Notes under the pieces: generated by a model
Databases searched by the model: none
What the model was told of the DNA's origin: nothing
Seen by the model: only the letters and a program-made list of their open reading frames with translations
Translations under genes and position numbers: made by a program
Origin: Phycisphaeraceae bacterium
Lineage (GTDB): Bacteria > Planctomycetota > Phycisphaerae > Phycisphaerales > Phycisphaeraceae
Length of the DNA stretch: 64,000 nucleotides
Assembly: GCA_028277745.1 (NCBI GenBank)
Contig: JANQFR010000072.1
Location: forward strand, 62,001 to 126,000
Reading direction: 5' to 3'
Shown here: positions 16,751 through 25,739 of the stretch, in pieces
Numbering within the stretch: the first letter of the stretch is position 1
Layout of the letters: every line of letters begins with the position of its first letter

Positions 16751-17077
16751 CTATCCCCGCTCGACGCCGACCGCCTCGAACTCGCACGGCTCGTCGCCGC
16801 CGCCGTAGTTGTGCGTGATCTCTTCGCCCGGCGTGATCGCTTGGAGAGCAATCACCTCGCCGTCGTCAAAGTACGCCGCGTTCGGCCGCGGCGAGTGGTT
16901 GATGTAGCGCATCGCGTTGCGCACATCGATGCCCATGTCGTCCGTGATCCAAAGCACATGCGGCCCGTCCTCACGGGTCGGCCGGCCTTCGATCACGCCA
17001 ATAATCGCCCCTTCAGGGATCAACTGCGTCGCAAAGAGCCCCTTGCCATGGATGGAGCTGGTCTTAATCTCAAACAT
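16751..17077 (-). CDS. Small stand-alone SET-domain protein
   Basis: The 108-residue protein is almost entirely a SET domain, the lysine-methyltransferase fold that uses S-adenosylmethionine. The sequence shows GKGLFATQLIPEGAIIG at the start, NHSPRPNA (the NHxxxxN core motif) and ITPGEEITHNYG (the ELxxDY-like motif). The catalytic tyrosine is in the last motif. Free-standing bacterial SET proteins may methylate ribosomal, histone-like or host proteins; the target is unknown here. Confidence 0.85.
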   Translation of the reverse strand: MFEIKTSSIHGKGLFATQLIPEGAIIGVIEGRPTREDGPHVLWITDDMGIDVRNAMRYINHSPRPNAAYFDDGEVIALQAITPGEEITHNYGGGDEPCEFEAVGVERG

Positions 17078-17679
17078 TCAACAAAACCTCGGGAAACGTC
17101 GGCATCCATCGCCCGGGCGGGGGGTCCGTCCCCCGCTGTAGTCTTCCGCGCGACGGTCAACCGGTTTCTGCAAAACGCGGGCCAGCATAAGAATCGGCCC
17201 CCGCTTTGTCTATGGGCGCAGCGCGGGGTAACGAATTTGATACTGAACGCGGTCCGCGGCGCAGCCTGCGGGCATCGCACACTTGGCCCGCGCAGTGCTC
17301 CACCCATGCCCGACACACCCTCGGGGTTGATGATCGACGGCTGAATTGGGCCATGGAAAAACCCCTGATCGTTGGGGGGGTCCAGTGCTAACGATCAGGG
17401 GTACGGTTTTGTCGGCACAACATTCAGGTCATCCTGGCCTGCCTTGTTGGCGGAATTGCTATCGACTGGTTGGGGATTTCAACATGAGTGAAAATTGCAA
17501 AAACAACACCATTTTTTCCGGCTAGCCGGATCGCTCTTGGAACAGGTCGATCCCGTCATGAAGAGCGGCTTGTTCTGCACGGGAACACCATGAGCCGGCG
17601 GTGTTGTGCGTGTTGGCGGGTCATGGCTAACCCGATGCTCACAATTGACGGCTGCGCCGGGCCGCGGCATGTTGTGGCC
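17078..17679. other. Gap without a confident gene
   Basis: No coding sequence is convincing in these 600 bp. The gap holds the promoter region of the SET gene, a short GC hairpin (arms GCGGGGG and CCCCCGC, 17117-17136), the strong hairpin at 17361-17402 and a 12-bp palindrome CCGGCTAGCCGG at 17518-17529 next to a T run. The amino acid permease frame is open back to 17488, but its family sequence begins only at 17680. Confidence 0.5.
17361..17402 (+). terminator. 13-bp perfect stem hairpin
   Basis: ACCCCTGATCGTT (17361-17373) pairs perfectly with AACGATCAGGGGT (17390-17402) around a 16-nt loop. It is flanked by AAAAA on the left and by a short T-rich stretch (GGTTTTGT) on the right. It lies 5' of the amino acid permease, and no gene on the forward strand ends just before it. 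It could therefore mark the end of an unannotated small RNA. Confidence 0.6.
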
Positions 17680-18975
17680 ATGACATCGAAAGCTTCTTCT
17701 CCCCCGGAAGCCGGCCGCCTGCAACGGCGGGTTGGCTTGCCCGGAGCGACCGTGCTGGGCCTGGGCTCGATCGTCGGAACCGGCGTGTTCGTCAGCCTGG
17801 GGCTCGGCGCCGCCGTGGCGGGCCCCTGGGTCTGGCTGGCGGTGCTGCTGGCGGGGGCGCTCGCGGCGTGCAACGGGCTTTCCTCGGCTCAGCTCGCCGC
17901 CGCCCACCCCGTCGCCGGCGGGACCTATGAATACGGCTACCGCTTCCTCACCCCCACCCTCGGTGCCGTCGCCGGCTTCAACTTCCTTATCGCCAAGTCC
18001 GCCTCCGCCGCCACCGCCGCCCTCGGCCTCACCGGCTACGGGCTCCAGCTCCTCGCCCCCGGCCTCACCCACCTCACGATCCCCCTCGCGGTCCTGGTGG
18101 TCGTGCTGGTGACCCTTCTGGTCCTGGCGGGCATCCGGCGGAGCAACGCGGTCAACGCCGTGCTCGTGGCGGCGACTCTCGCGGCCCTGCTGTTGTTCGT
18201 GCTCGTCGCCGCCCCCGCCGTCGAACCGGCCAACCTCGCCTTGCGCGACTTCGCGCCGCTGTCGTTCCTCCACGCCGCCGCGCTGCTCTTTGTCGCCTAC
18301 ACCGGCTACGGCCGGGTCGCCACCCTGGGCGAGGAGATCACCGACCCGAAACGCAACATCCCCCGGGCCGTCATCCTGACCCTGGCGGTCACCGCCGCGC
18401 TGTACCTGCTGGTGACGCTGGCGGCGGTGGGCTCGGCGGGCGCCCCGCGGTTTGCGGGAGCGACGCTCGAGGGCGCGGCGCCGCTCGAGATCATCGCGCG
18501 GGACGTGCTGCAACAGCCCGCCGCCGCGATCGCGATCACCATCGGTGCCGCCGCGGCCATGCTCGGGGTGCTGCTCAACCTGGTGCTGGGCCTCTCGCGG
18601 GTCGCGCTGGCGATGGGCCGCCGCCGCGACCTGCCGGCGTGGTTCGCCAAGGTCGACGCCTCCGGCACCACGCCGGTTCCGGCCGTGCTCCTGGTCGCCG
18701 TCGTGGTCGGCGCCCTGGCCTGCTTCGGCTCGGTGTGGGCGACGTGGTCGCTCGCGGCGGTGACGGTGCTGATCTATTACGGCCTGACCAACGTCGCCGC
18801 GCTGTTCCTGCCGCCCGAACACCGCCTGTATCCCCGCGTCTTCGCCTACGCGGGCTTGATCGGCTGCTTCGGGCTGTGCGTGTTTGTCGAGCCGATCTAC
18901 CTCATCGCCGGCCTCGTCCTCGCCGCCGCCGCCGCCGCGTGGCACAGCCTCGCCCGGCTGTTCACCGACGCGTAG
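17680..18975 (+). CDS. Amino acid permease, APC superfamily
   Basis: This secondary transporter of the amino acid-polyamine-organocation superfamily has about 12 transmembrane helices. The first helix carries the substrate-binding GLGSIVGTGVFVSLGLG motif. GEEITDPKRNIPRAV, typical of this family after helix 6, is also present. I chose the ATG at 17680 because it begins 16 residues before helix 1; the upstream frame is Cys/Arg-rich and not membrane-like. The substrate is not known. The length is 431 residues. Confidence 0.88.
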   Translation: MTSKASSPPEAGRLQRRVGLPGATVLGLGSIVGTGVFVSLGLGAAVAGPWVWLAVLLAGALAACNGLSSAQLAAAHPVAGGTYEYGYRFLTPTLGAVAGFNFLIAKSASAATAALGLTGYGLQLLAPGLTHLTIPLAVLVVVLVTLLVLAGIRRSNAVNAVLVAATLAALLLFVLVAAPAVEPANLALRDFAPLSFLHAAALLFVAYTGYGRVATLGEEITDPKRNIPRAVILTLAVTAALYLLVTLAAVGSAGAPRFAGATLEGAAPLEIIARDVLQQPAAAIAITIGAAAAMLGVLLNLVLGLSRVALAMGRRRDLPAWFAKVDASGTTPVPAVLLVAVVVGALACFGSVWATWSLAAVTVLIYYGLTNVAALFLPPEHRLYPRVFAYAGLIGCFGLCVFVEPIYLIAGLVLAAAAAAWHSLARLFTDA

Positions 18976-19065
18976 GCGGTCTGGAACGACGGATGGGGCG
19001 ATCAAGAATGCGAGGCAGGCTCCGCGCTCAACCTGACAGGACCGGGCCAGTCGAGTTGACATGCC

Positions 19066-20019
19066 CTAACCCGCGGGTGTCGTTCGCCCCAGCCGCGATA
19101 TCGCCCCGACCGACAGGATGACGCAAGCCGCCCCCAGCCATTGCAGGGGCGTCAGGGCCTCGCCGAGAAAGATGAATGCGGCGAGAATGCCGAACACCGG
19201 GATAAGGGTGAGATAAAAGCCCGCCACATTCGCCGGCAGACGTTGCAGCGCAAAGAGGTAAAACCAGAAAGCGAGCGCGTACTGGATCACGCCGGACGCC
19301 GCCGCCAACAGGAGCACAGAGGGCGACATGCCGTCGATCCCGATCGCCGCAAGCCCCAGGCCGAGAACGACGGTCAGGACGCCGAGCGTCCAGACAAGCC
19401 CCACGCTCTGCTGCAGGGCGGACAGCGGAAGCGGGTCCAGCGTTACGACCAGCCGTCGTGTGGTGATGACATAAAGCGCGGCGAAAACCGTTCCGACCCC
19501 CACCAGGAGATCGCCGAAGAGTGAGCCTTGGCCCGCCAGGTCGCCCGCGTCAGGAACCATAACGAGCCCGATGCCAAGCGTCGTGATTGCCGCCAGAACC
19601 AGCGTCGGGGCTCCGATCCGTTCCTTCAGAACCAGCCAGGCCAGCGCGAGGATGAACAGGGGCTCGGCCGCACCGATCAGCGCCGAATTGCTCGCCGTTG
19701 TCAGCGCCAGCCCCACGATACCGAACGTGTAGGAGAGGCCGGGCTCCAGCAATCCGCTCAGGCTCGCTGTCCTGGTTTGGCGATCCAGACGCACACGCAG
19801 CCGCAGGATGAAAACGGCGGCCCAGAGAACCGCGATCGACGCGGTGAGTTGAATGGTCAGTAGCGTCATCGGCGGTATGTGCTCGAGCACCCCTTTGCTC
19901 ATGACCGTCGCCGATCCCCAGCAGGCGGCCGACAACACCGCCGCGGCTGCGGCGGGACCGCGGCGCAAGCGGCGATCGGTCCGCGCCGCCGTCGACGTGG
20001 GGGCGGTGGGCGAAGTCAT
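19066..20019 (-). CDS. EamA-family transporter (drug/metabolite superfamily)
   Basis: Ten hydrophobic helices in two EamA repeats are visible. The first starts at AVLSAACWGSATVMSKGVLE and the second at LVGVGTVFAALYVITTRR. DMT-family exporters pump metabolites or toxic compounds. The start at 20019 overlaps the marR-like stop by an ATGA, so the two form a regulator-exporter pair. The cargo is unknown. Confidence 0.87.
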   Translation of the reverse strand: MTSPTAPTSTAARTDRRLRRGPAAAAAVLSAACWGSATVMSKGVLEHIPPMTLLTIQLTASIAVLWAAVFILRLRVRLDRQTRTASLSGLLEPGLSYTFGIVGLALTTASNSALIGAAEPLFILALAWLVLKERIGAPTLVLAAITTLGIGLVMVPDAGDLAGQGSLFGDLLVGVGTVFAALYVITTRRLVVTLDPLPLSALQQSVGLVWTLGVLTVVLGLGLAAIGIDGMSPSVLLLAAASGVIQYALAFWFYLFALQRLPANVAGFYLTLIPVFGILAAFIFLGEALTPLQWLGAACVILSVGAISRLGRTTPAG

Positions 20020-20540
20020 GGCTTGGGGTGAGGCTTGGCGACCGCACATTCCACCGGGCAGCGATCCTGCGGGCAGGCATCCTCGTCACAGAGCCGGCAG
20101 ATGTGATCGGCGTCCTGACGGTCCTGCGTAAGCGCTCCCAGAAGCGTCTCCATCAGCCTCGTCAGCAAGACCTGCTCTTGGGGTGACAGTGGCGAGAGGG
20201 CGTCCGTCAGCACCTCACGCCGGCCTTGGAGGATCCCCCGACGCCGGGCGGCCCCATGTGGGGTCAGATACAGGCTCACCGATCGCGCATCCGCGCCGCT
20301 TCGGCGTTCGACCAACCCATCTCTCGCGAGGCGGTCAATCAGCCGCACGGTTGCTGAATGGGTCAGGCCGATGGTGCGGGACAGGGCGTCGATCGAGTCG
20401 CCGGGCGCCGCGCCGACGCTGATCAGCGCGGCGGGCGCCGCCGCGCCGCGCTCGGCGCGCATCTGGGTTTCCTCGGTGAGGCGATCAGTCAGCGTCAGAG
20501 ACAGGGCGCCGAGCAGGTTGGCGGTGCGTTCATCGGACAC
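20016..20540 (-). CDS. MarR-family regulator with C-terminal cysteine cluster
   Basis: The winged-helix domain (about 45-130) has TIGLTHSATVRLIDRLARDGLVER as recognition region and RRSGADARSVSLYLTPHG as wing. A C-terminal extension holds five cysteines (CRLCDEDACPQDRCPVEC), which might bind a metal or sense redox stress. The start is GTG at 20540, 5 nt after a perfect -10 box. It sits upstream of, and overlaps, the EamA exporter gene, so it probably represses it and itself. Confidence 0.88.
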   Translation of the reverse strand: MSDERTANLLGALSLTLTDRLTEETQMRAERGAAAPAALISVGAAPGDSIDALSRTIGLTHSATVRLIDRLARDGLVERRSGADARSVSLYLTPHGAARRRGILQGRREVLTDALSPLSPQEQVLLTRLMETLLGALTQDRQDADHICRLCDEDACPQDRCPVECAVAKPHPKP

Positions 20541-20545
20541 CCGAA

Positions 20546-20574
20546 ATTATATGTATGCAGAATGCATATATCAA
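20546..20574 (-). promoter_or_regulatory. marR-eamA promoter with palindromic operator in the spacer
   Basis: The reverse strand reads TTGATA, 17 nt, TATAAT, then 5 nt and the GTG start. The spacer is filled by TATGCA-TTC-TGCATA (20554-20568), a perfect 6+3+6 inverted repeat. A repressor bound there would block both promoter boxes. The initiation point falls on the start codon, so the message should be leaderless. Confidence 0.78.
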
Positions 20575-20706
20575 GCGCCTCAGCCCAGTCACCCATCGCA
20601 GGACCTGCGCCGCCCCAGTAAATCCGCCTGCCATTTTGAATTTAAATATTTATTTTAAAATACTTAATCGAAATTTGCCGCTGCTTGGATGCAGGCCACC
20701 GCCGCG

Positions 20707-21597
20707 CTAGCCCACCACCATCTCATCGACGTTCAGTCCGGCGCGTTGCCGGCGGATGCCGGTGGCGGTCTGGCCGACCTGCTGCTTGAACACGCTGCAG
20801 AACCAGGACACGTCCTTGAACCCGACCGCGGCGCTGATCCGCTTCACCGGCCAGTCGGTGGTGGTGAGCAGGCGCAGGGCCCGGCGCATGCGCGCGCGCA
20901 GCAAGGCCTGGTAGGGGCTGGCGCCGGTGTGCTGCTTGAAGAGCCGGGTGAAGTGGAACCGCGAGTAGCCGGCGGCGTCGGCGAGGTCGTCGACGCCCAG
21001 CGCGGGGTCGTCGAGCCGTTGCTCGATCACGCGCAGGCTTTCCGCGACCGCCGCGGGCGCCACGGCGGTCGGCCGCTCGAGGCTGCGGCGCAGCTCGAGC
21101 GCCCAGCGATGCACCTCGATGTTCAGGGTCAGCTCATCGGGCTGGGGCGAGCGGATGACTTGCTTGTAGAGGCTGATCATCAGGTCCGACACGAGGCCGC
21201 CCGGCGGGATCGACAGGAGGTGGCCGTGCTCGCGGAGCAGGTCGCGGCAGTGGGCGTTGACAGCGTCGCCGTGGACGATGAGGTAGGTGAAGCGCCACCA
21301 CCCGCCGTGCGGCAGCCAGTACGCGGTGGGGGAGGGCAGTTCGACGAGCATCGCCGTGCCCGGCGGCAGGGCGTGGGTCCGGCCGGCGTCGTCGCGGAAC
21401 CGGCCCTCGCCCGCCAGCGTGGCCTTGCACAGGAAGAGCGGCTGCCGGCTCCGGCCGCGGTTCTCGAACGCGTAGCCGTCGGCGTCGGTCACCTCGCGCA
21501 CCCCGCACGACAGCAGGTCGCAGCGGTGGCCCGACCAGCTGCGGACGTACGACACGCCCACCTCGCTGGCGGGCAGGACGTTCAGATCGGTTCGCAC
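20707..21597 (-). CDS. AraC-family regulator of the adjacent GH4 enzyme
   Basis: The N-terminal half is a cupin-like sensor domain (about 20-150). The C-terminal half has two helix-turn-helix motifs (LGVDDLADAAGYSRFHFTRLFK and WPVKRISAAVGFKDVSWFCSVFK). The start is GTG at 21597. It is transcribed away from the GH4 gene at 21744, and the 146-bp gap between them holds the inverted repeat at 21640-21659. Sugar-responsive control of the glycosidase is inferred from this layout. Confidence 0.85.
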   Translation of the reverse strand: MRTDLNVLPASEVGVSYVRSWSGHRCDLLSCGVREVTDADGYAFENRGRSRQPLFLCKATLAGEGRFRDDAGRTHALPPGTAMLVELPSPTAYWLPHGGWWRFTYLIVHGDAVNAHCRDLLREHGHLLSIPPGGLVSDLMISLYKQVIRSPQPDELTLNIEVHRWALELRRSLERPTAVAPAAVAESLRVIEQRLDDPALGVDDLADAAGYSRFHFTRLFKQHTGASPYQALLRARMRRALRLLTTTDWPVKRISAAVGFKDVSWFCSVFKQQVGQTATGIRRQRAGLNVDEMVVG

Positions 21598-21639
21598 GAT
21601 TCCTTAATAACTCCGCATAAATCCGCCTTGATCGCCCAT

Positions 21640-21659
21640 TATACCGGCTTTAAGGTATA
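21640..21659. promoter_or_regulatory. Inverted repeat between araC-like gene and GH4 gene
   Basis: TATACC and GGTATA form a 6-bp inverted repeat around 8 nt. It lies between two divergent genes and contains TATA-like sequence on both strands. A shared operator or a -10 region is possible. Confidence 0.4.
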
Positions 21660-21685
21660 CGCACGCATCCTGAAATAACAGGCAA

Positions 21686-21702
21686 GCGGGGGCAGCCCCC
21701 GC
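21686..21702. other. Short GC-rich hairpin upstream of GH4 gene
   Basis: GCGGGGGC and GCCCCCGC form an 8-bp stem around a single A. It would lie in the 5' leader of the glycosidase message, about 40 nt before the start codon, without a T run. Its role is unclear; it may influence initiation of translation. Confidence 0.4.
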
Positions 21703-21743
21703 CGTTCAACAGATTTCATTCCAACGATCCCGGAGTTTCCCGT

Positions 21744-23345
21744 ATGCCCGCTTCCGCGTTCAAGATCGCCTTCATCGGCGCCGGCTCGGTCGGCTTCACA
21801 CGCACCCTCGTCCGCGACCTGCTCACGGTCCCCGAGTTCGCCGCCGCGCCGATCGAGGTCGCCCTGCATGACATTGACAAGGGCAACCTCGACCGCATCG
21901 CCCAGATCCTCCGCAAGGACCTCAGAGCCAACAAGCTGCCGACGAAGATCACGACCTCCCTCCAGCGTCGCCGGTCGCTCGACGGCGCCCGCTACGTGAT
22001 CAACTGCACCCGCATCGGCGGGCTCGAAGCGTTCGCCACCGACATCGATATCCCTCTCCAGTACGGCGTCGACCAGTGCGTCGGCGACACTCTCTGCGCC
22101 GGCGGGATCATGTACGGTCAACGCAATATCCCTCAGGTCCTCGCCTTCCAGAAGGACATGGCCGAGCTGTGTGAGAAGCCCGGCAACGGCGCCGGGCCGC
22201 TGTTTCTCAACTACGCCAACCCCATGGCCATGAACACCTGGGCCGCGCTCGACGCGTTCGACCGCGGCGAAGGGATCAACACCGTCGGCCTGTGCCACGG
22301 CGTCGAGGGCGGGTGGCGCCAGATCGACGCCGCCCTCGCCCATCTCCACGGCGACGACCTCAGCCCCGATCACGCGGCGGTGCATCAGCGCACCCAGGTC
22401 GTCTGCGCCGGCATCAACCACCAGACCTGGTACGTCAAGGTGATCTACAAGGGGCGCGACATCGGCGGCGACGAGCTGCTCAAGGCCTTCGAGCAGCACC
22501 CGACCTTCCCGAAGACCGAGAAGGTCCGCATCGACGTGCTTCGCCGCTTCGGCTATTACTCCACCGAGTCCAACGGCCATCTCTCCGAGTACCTGCCCTG
22601 GTACCGCAAGCGCGCCAAGGAGATCAGGAAGTGGATCGATCTCTCATCGTGGATCAACGGTGAGACCGGCGGGTATCTCCGCGTCTGCACCGAGGGCCGC
22701 AACTGGTTCAAGACCGACTTCCCCAAGTGGCTCAACGAGGCTGGTCAACCCCTGGCTGATTACCGCCGCTCTTCCGAGCACGGTTCGCACATCATCGAAG
22801 CCCTCGAGACCGATCGCACGTACCGCGGCCACTTCAACGTGCGCAACCGCGGGGTGATCACCAACCTCCCCGACGACTGCATCATCGAGGCGCCGGGCTA
22901 CGTCGACCGCACCGGGATCAACATGATGGAGGGCGTGACGCTGCCTCAGGCGTGCGCCGCGACCTGCATGGCCAGCGTGAACGTCCAGCGGATGAGCAAG
23001 GACGCCGCGGTGGCGGGCGACGTGACGCTGCTGAAGCAGGCGATGCTGCACGACCCGCTGGTCGGGGCGATGCTCAACCCCGAGGAGGTGTGGCAGATGA
23101 CCGATCACCTGCTGGCCGAGCAGGCGGCGTGGCTGCCGAACTACGCCAGGGCCGAGATCACGGCGGCGAAGAAGCGGTTGGCGGCGGGGTCGGTCAAGAC
23201 CAAGTCGTGGGCGGGCGCCGCGCGGCTGAAGACCAAGACGGTGGCGGAGCTGCGCAAGGCGCGGGAGTCGAGCGTGATGGCCGCCGACAAGGCCGCCGCG
23301 AAACGCTCCCGCGACGCCACCGCCGGCCGCCGGCGCGCGGGGTGA
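21744..23345 (+). CDS. Glycoside hydrolase family 4 (alpha-galactosidase/alpha-glucosidase-like)
   Basis: GH4 enzymes hydrolyse glycosides by an NAD+- and Mn2+-dependent redox mechanism. The sequence shows FIGAGSVGFTRTLVRDLL as the NAD-binding start, VGDTLCAGGIMYGQR, NYANPMAMNTWA, GLCHGVEGG with metal-binding Cys and His, and AGINHQTWYV. These motifs resemble the MelA/AglA branch. The length of 533 residues is longer than usual because of a basic Ala/Lys/Arg tail after about residue 480. RBS GGAG lies 11 nt before the ATG. Exact sugar specificity is not predictable. Confidence 0.9.
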   Translation: MPASAFKIAFIGAGSVGFTRTLVRDLLTVPEFAAAPIEVALHDIDKGNLDRIAQILRKDLRANKLPTKITTSLQRRRSLDGARYVINCTRIGGLEAFATDIDIPLQYGVDQCVGDTLCAGGIMYGQRNIPQVLAFQKDMAELCEKPGNGAGPLFLNYANPMAMNTWAALDAFDRGEGINTVGLCHGVEGGWRQIDAALAHLHGDDLSPDHAAVHQRTQVVCAGINHQTWYVKVIYKGRDIGGDELLKAFEQHPTFPKTEKVRIDVLRRFGYYSTESNGHLSEYLPWYRKRAKEIRKWIDLSSWINGETGGYLRVCTEGRNWFKTDFPKWLNEAGQPLADYRRSSEHGSHIIEALETDRTYRGHFNVRNRGVITNLPDDCIIEAPGYVDRTGINMMEGVTLPQACAATCMASVNVQRMSKDAAVAGDVTLLKQAMLHDPLVGAMLNPEEVWQMTDHLLAEQAAWLPNYARAEITAAKKRLAAGSVKTKSWAGAARLKTKTVAELRKARESSVMAADKAAAKRSRDATAGRRRAG

Positions 23346-23358
23346 ACGCTCGATTGAG

Positions 23359-23438
23359 AAGCCGGACCTGAGCGAAGCGAAGGTCCGGATCGCGTCGGTG
23401 AAATTCATCCGGACCTTCGCTTCGCTCAGGTCCGGCTT
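23359..23438. repeat. 80-bp palindromic dispersed repeat, copy 2 (perfect 32-bp arms)
   Basis: Two 32-nt arms (23359-23390 and 23407-23438) are perfect reverse complements around a 16-nt loop. Each arm starts or ends with AAGCCGGACCTGAGCG or its complement and has an internal AGGTCCGGAT. Copy 1 at 2282-2361 has the same total length and arm ends but a different loop. It lies just after the GH4 stop codon. Confidence 0.92.
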
Positions 23439-23489
23439 GACCACGGCGGCATGGACTGCAAACGCCCCGCATCTGAAGTGTAAATGCGC

Positions 23490-23495
23490 TAAACT
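23490..23495 (+). promoter_or_regulatory. Candidate -10 box 6 nt before the YpdA-like gene
   Basis: TAAACT ends 6 nt before the ATG at 23502, with no RBS between. As with yqgE and the marR-like gene, this predicts a leaderless message. No -35 match is visible, so confidence is limited. Confidence 0.4.
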
Positions 23496-23501
23496 ACATT
23501 T

Positions 23502-24533
23502 ATGACCGAGGCCGAGGTCATCCTCGTGGGCGCCGGGCCGATCGGGCTGGAGCTGGCGGTGTGCCTCAAGCACGCCGGGTCGGACTATGTGCAGCTCGAC
23601 GCCGGCCAGGTCGGGCAGACGATCACGTGGTATCCCCGACAGACCCGGTTCTTCTCCGGCCCGGACCGGATCGCCATCGCCGGCGTGCCGCTCAACACCG
23701 TGAACCAGGAGAAGGCGACCGGCGAGGAGTACCTCGCCTACCTCCGCGGCGTGGTGCAGCAGTTCGACCTCAAGGTCCGCACGTACGAAAAAGTCACCCG
23801 GGCGACGCACGGCGTTGACGGTTTCGAGGTGCAGACGCCTAAGGACACGTACCGCGGCAGGCATCTGGTCCTGGCGATCGGCGATATGCACGCGCCGCGG
23901 CGGCTGGCGATCCCCGGGGAGGACCTGCCGCACGTGTCGCACTATTTTGATGAACCGCACCGGTATTTCCAGAAGCGGCTGCTGATCGTCGGCGGCAAGA
24001 ACTCGGCGGTCGAGGCGGCCATCCGCTGCGCCCGGGCCGGGGCGGACGTCACCCTCAGCTACCGCAAGCAGCACTTCGACGCGGGGTCGGTCAAGTACTG
24101 GCTGCTGCCGGAGCTGGAGAGCCTGATCAAGACGGGCCGGGTCACGTATCACCCGCGCACCACGCCGGTGGAGATCGCGGAAGGCCGGGCGGTCCTCGGA
24201 TCGGTCGACGATTCGACGCGGAGCGAACTCGCGGCCGACTTCGTCCTGCTGCTGACCGGCTACCTGCAGGACAAGACGCTCTTTGAGCAGCTCGGCGTGG
24301 AGCTGGAGGGCGCCAACGCGAGCCCGGTGCTGGAGAAAGAGACGATGCAGACGAGCGTCCCGGGGCTCTACGTGGCCGGCACCGCGGTCGCGGGCACGCA
24401 GGAGCGGTTCCGGCTGTTCATCGAGAACAGCCACCCCCACGTCACGCGGATCGTCCGGGCCATCACCGGCCAGACCCCGCCGCCCCAACTCGTCAACGAC
24501 GCGGCGAGCCGGTATAACCTCGCCGAGTCCTGA
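23502..24533 (+). CDS. ypdA: YpdA-like FAD-dependent oxidoreductase
   Basis: The protein has two dinucleotide-binding domains. The FAD motif [11 protein letters not shown] is at about residue 10 and an NADPH motif [18 protein letters not shown] near 165. Segments [12 protein letters not shown] and [16 protein letters not shown] resemble YpdA proteins, proposed reductases of bacillithiol disulfide. There is no thioredoxin-reductase CxxC motif, which fits YpdA rather than TrxB. Whether this organism makes bacillithiol is not shown in the window. The length is 343 residues. Confidence 0.82.
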   Translation: MTEAEVILVGAGPIGLELAVCLKHAGSDYVQLDAGQVGQTITWYPRQTRFFSGPDRIAIAGVPLNTVNQEKATGEEYLAYLRGVVQQFDLKVRTYEKVTRATHGVDGFEVQTPKDTYRGRHLVLAIGDMHAPRRLAIPGEDLPHVSHYFDEPHRYFQKRLLIVGGKNSAVEAAIRCARAGADVTLSYRKQHFDAGSVKYWLLPELESLIKTGRVTYHPRTTPVEIAEGRAVLGSVDDSTRSELAADFVLLLTGYLQDKTLFEQLGVELEGANASPVLEKETMQTSVPGLYVAGTAVAGTQERFRLFIENSHPHVTRIVRAITGQTPPPQLVNDAASRYNLAES

Positions 24534-24565
24534 ACCTGTTCACCCCCTCAACGAGGAGACTTCCG

Positions 24566-25099
24566 ATGCCCAAGGCGCTTGCCCTGTCTGTTGTGCTTGC
24601 CGTGATCGTGCTCAGCTCGATCAGCGTGAACCGTTTGACCGCCCAACACACCGCGACCGATGCCGCGGCGCCGGCCCCCGCCGCCGCGTTGGAGACGAAA
24701 GACATCAGCCTCGAGCAGGCCCAGGCCGTGGTCGCGGCGGCCCTGGAGAAGGCGGCCGCGATCGACACCAAGATGGACATCGCCGTGGTCGACGCCGGGG
24801 GCAACCTCAAGGCGTTCGTGCGGATGGACGGCGCCTGGATCGGGTCGATCGACATCGCGATCAAGAAGGCCAGGACCGCGCGGTTCTTCGACATGCCCAC
24901 CGGCGCGATCGGCCAGCTCTCCAAGGAAGATGGCCCGCTCTACAACATCGAGCACTCCAACGGCGGGCTGATCACCTTCCCCGGCGGCGTGCCGCTCAAG
25001 ACCGCCGACGGCGTGATCATCGGCGCGGTCGGCGTGTCCGGCTCGACGGTCGAGAACGATCACACCGTCGCCGTCGCGGGCGCTGGCGTCATCCAGTAA
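24566..25099 (+). CDS. Secreted GlcG/HbpS-family protein (DUF336)
   Basis: After a signal peptide ([20 protein letters not shown], cleavage near TAQ) comes one DUF336 domain. [19 protein letters not shown] and [18 protein letters not shown] are the family signatures. HbpS of Streptomyces binds heme in the extracellular space; GlcG lies with glycolate genes. It follows the YpdA-like gene by 32 bp and may be cotranscribed. RBS GAGGAG precedes the ATG. The ligand is unknown. Confidence 0.85.
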   Translation: MPKALALSVVLAVIVLSSISVNRLTAQHTATDAAAPAPAAALETKDISLEQAQAVVAAALEKAAAIDTKMDIAVVDAGGNLKAFVRMDGAWIGSIDIAIKKARTARFFDMPTGAIGQLSKEDGPLYNIEHSNGGLITFPGGVPLKTADGVIIGAVGVSGSTVENDHTVAVAGAGVIQ

Positions 25100-25123
25100 A
25101 CGGCGTGGTTCGATAACGACCGG

Positions 25124-25147
25124 AGCCCCGCATGCGCATGCGGGGCT
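25124..25147. terminator. 24-bp perfect palindrome between convergent genes
   Basis: AGCCCCGCATGC is followed directly by GCATGCGGGGCT. It sits between the stop codons of the HbpS-like gene and dps and can act as a two-way terminator, although there is no T run on either side. A copy differing by one base is at 37203-37226, also between convergent genes. Confidence 0.65.
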
Positions 25148-25174
25148 TCGGCGTCGGGTTTCAGTGCGATTGCC

Positions 25175-25669
25175 TTACTGGTTGTGGGCCTCGACGAACC
25201 ACAGCCACTTGTCGACGCCGCGCGACACCTCGGTGAAGATGTCGGCGGTGTCGGCGTCGCCCGCGGCGTCGGCGGCGTCGATCGCCTTGCGGACCGTGGC
25301 GCCGAAGGCGGCCAGACGCTGGCTGATCGCCTCGACGTGGTCGCGCGAGTCGGTGATGTCGTGCGGGTACTCGTCGAGGCTGGAGTGCTCGGCCGCGTCC
25401 CGGGCCGTGCCGACCGCGGTCCCGCCCAGTTGAACGGCCCGCTCGGCGATCAGGTCGACATACTCCCGCACGTCGTCGGCCACCTGGTCAAACAGCTCGT
25501 GGATCGCGATGAAGTTCACGCCCTTCACGTTCCAGTGCGCCTGCTTGACCTGGGTGAACAGGTCCAGCCCGTCGGCCAGGGCGTCGTTGAGCAGGGCCAC
25601 GACCACGTCGCGGGTGTCTTCGGGCAGGGTGTTGTACGTCTTATGGAGTTGGGTTGCGGTGGTGGTCAT
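25175..25669 (-). CDS. dps: Dps-family DNA-protecting ferritin-like protein
   Basis: Dps forms a dodecamer that oxidises and stores iron and protects DNA. The intersubunit ferroxidase signature is visible: QAHWNVKGVNFIAIHELFD with His and Asp, followed by DVREYVDLIAERAVQLGG. The length of 164 residues is typical. An AAGGGAAAGG RBS lies upstream, and TATAGAT about 50 nt upstream may be the -10 box. The N-terminus has no Lys/Arg-rich DNA-binding tail. Confidence 0.93.
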   Translation of the reverse strand: MTTTATQLHKTYNTLPEDTRDVVVALLNDALADGLDLFTQVKQAHWNVKGVNFIAIHELFDQVADDVREYVDLIAERAVQLGGTAVGTARDAAEHSSLDEYPHDITDSRDHVEAISQRLAAFGATVRKAIDAADAAGDADTADIFTEVSRGVDKWLWFVEAHNQ

Positions 25670-25739
25670 GGGCAGGCCTTTCCCTTGAGGCTTGGAGGAG
25701 GGAATTCATTAACGAATCATCTATACGTCGAGGCCGGGC

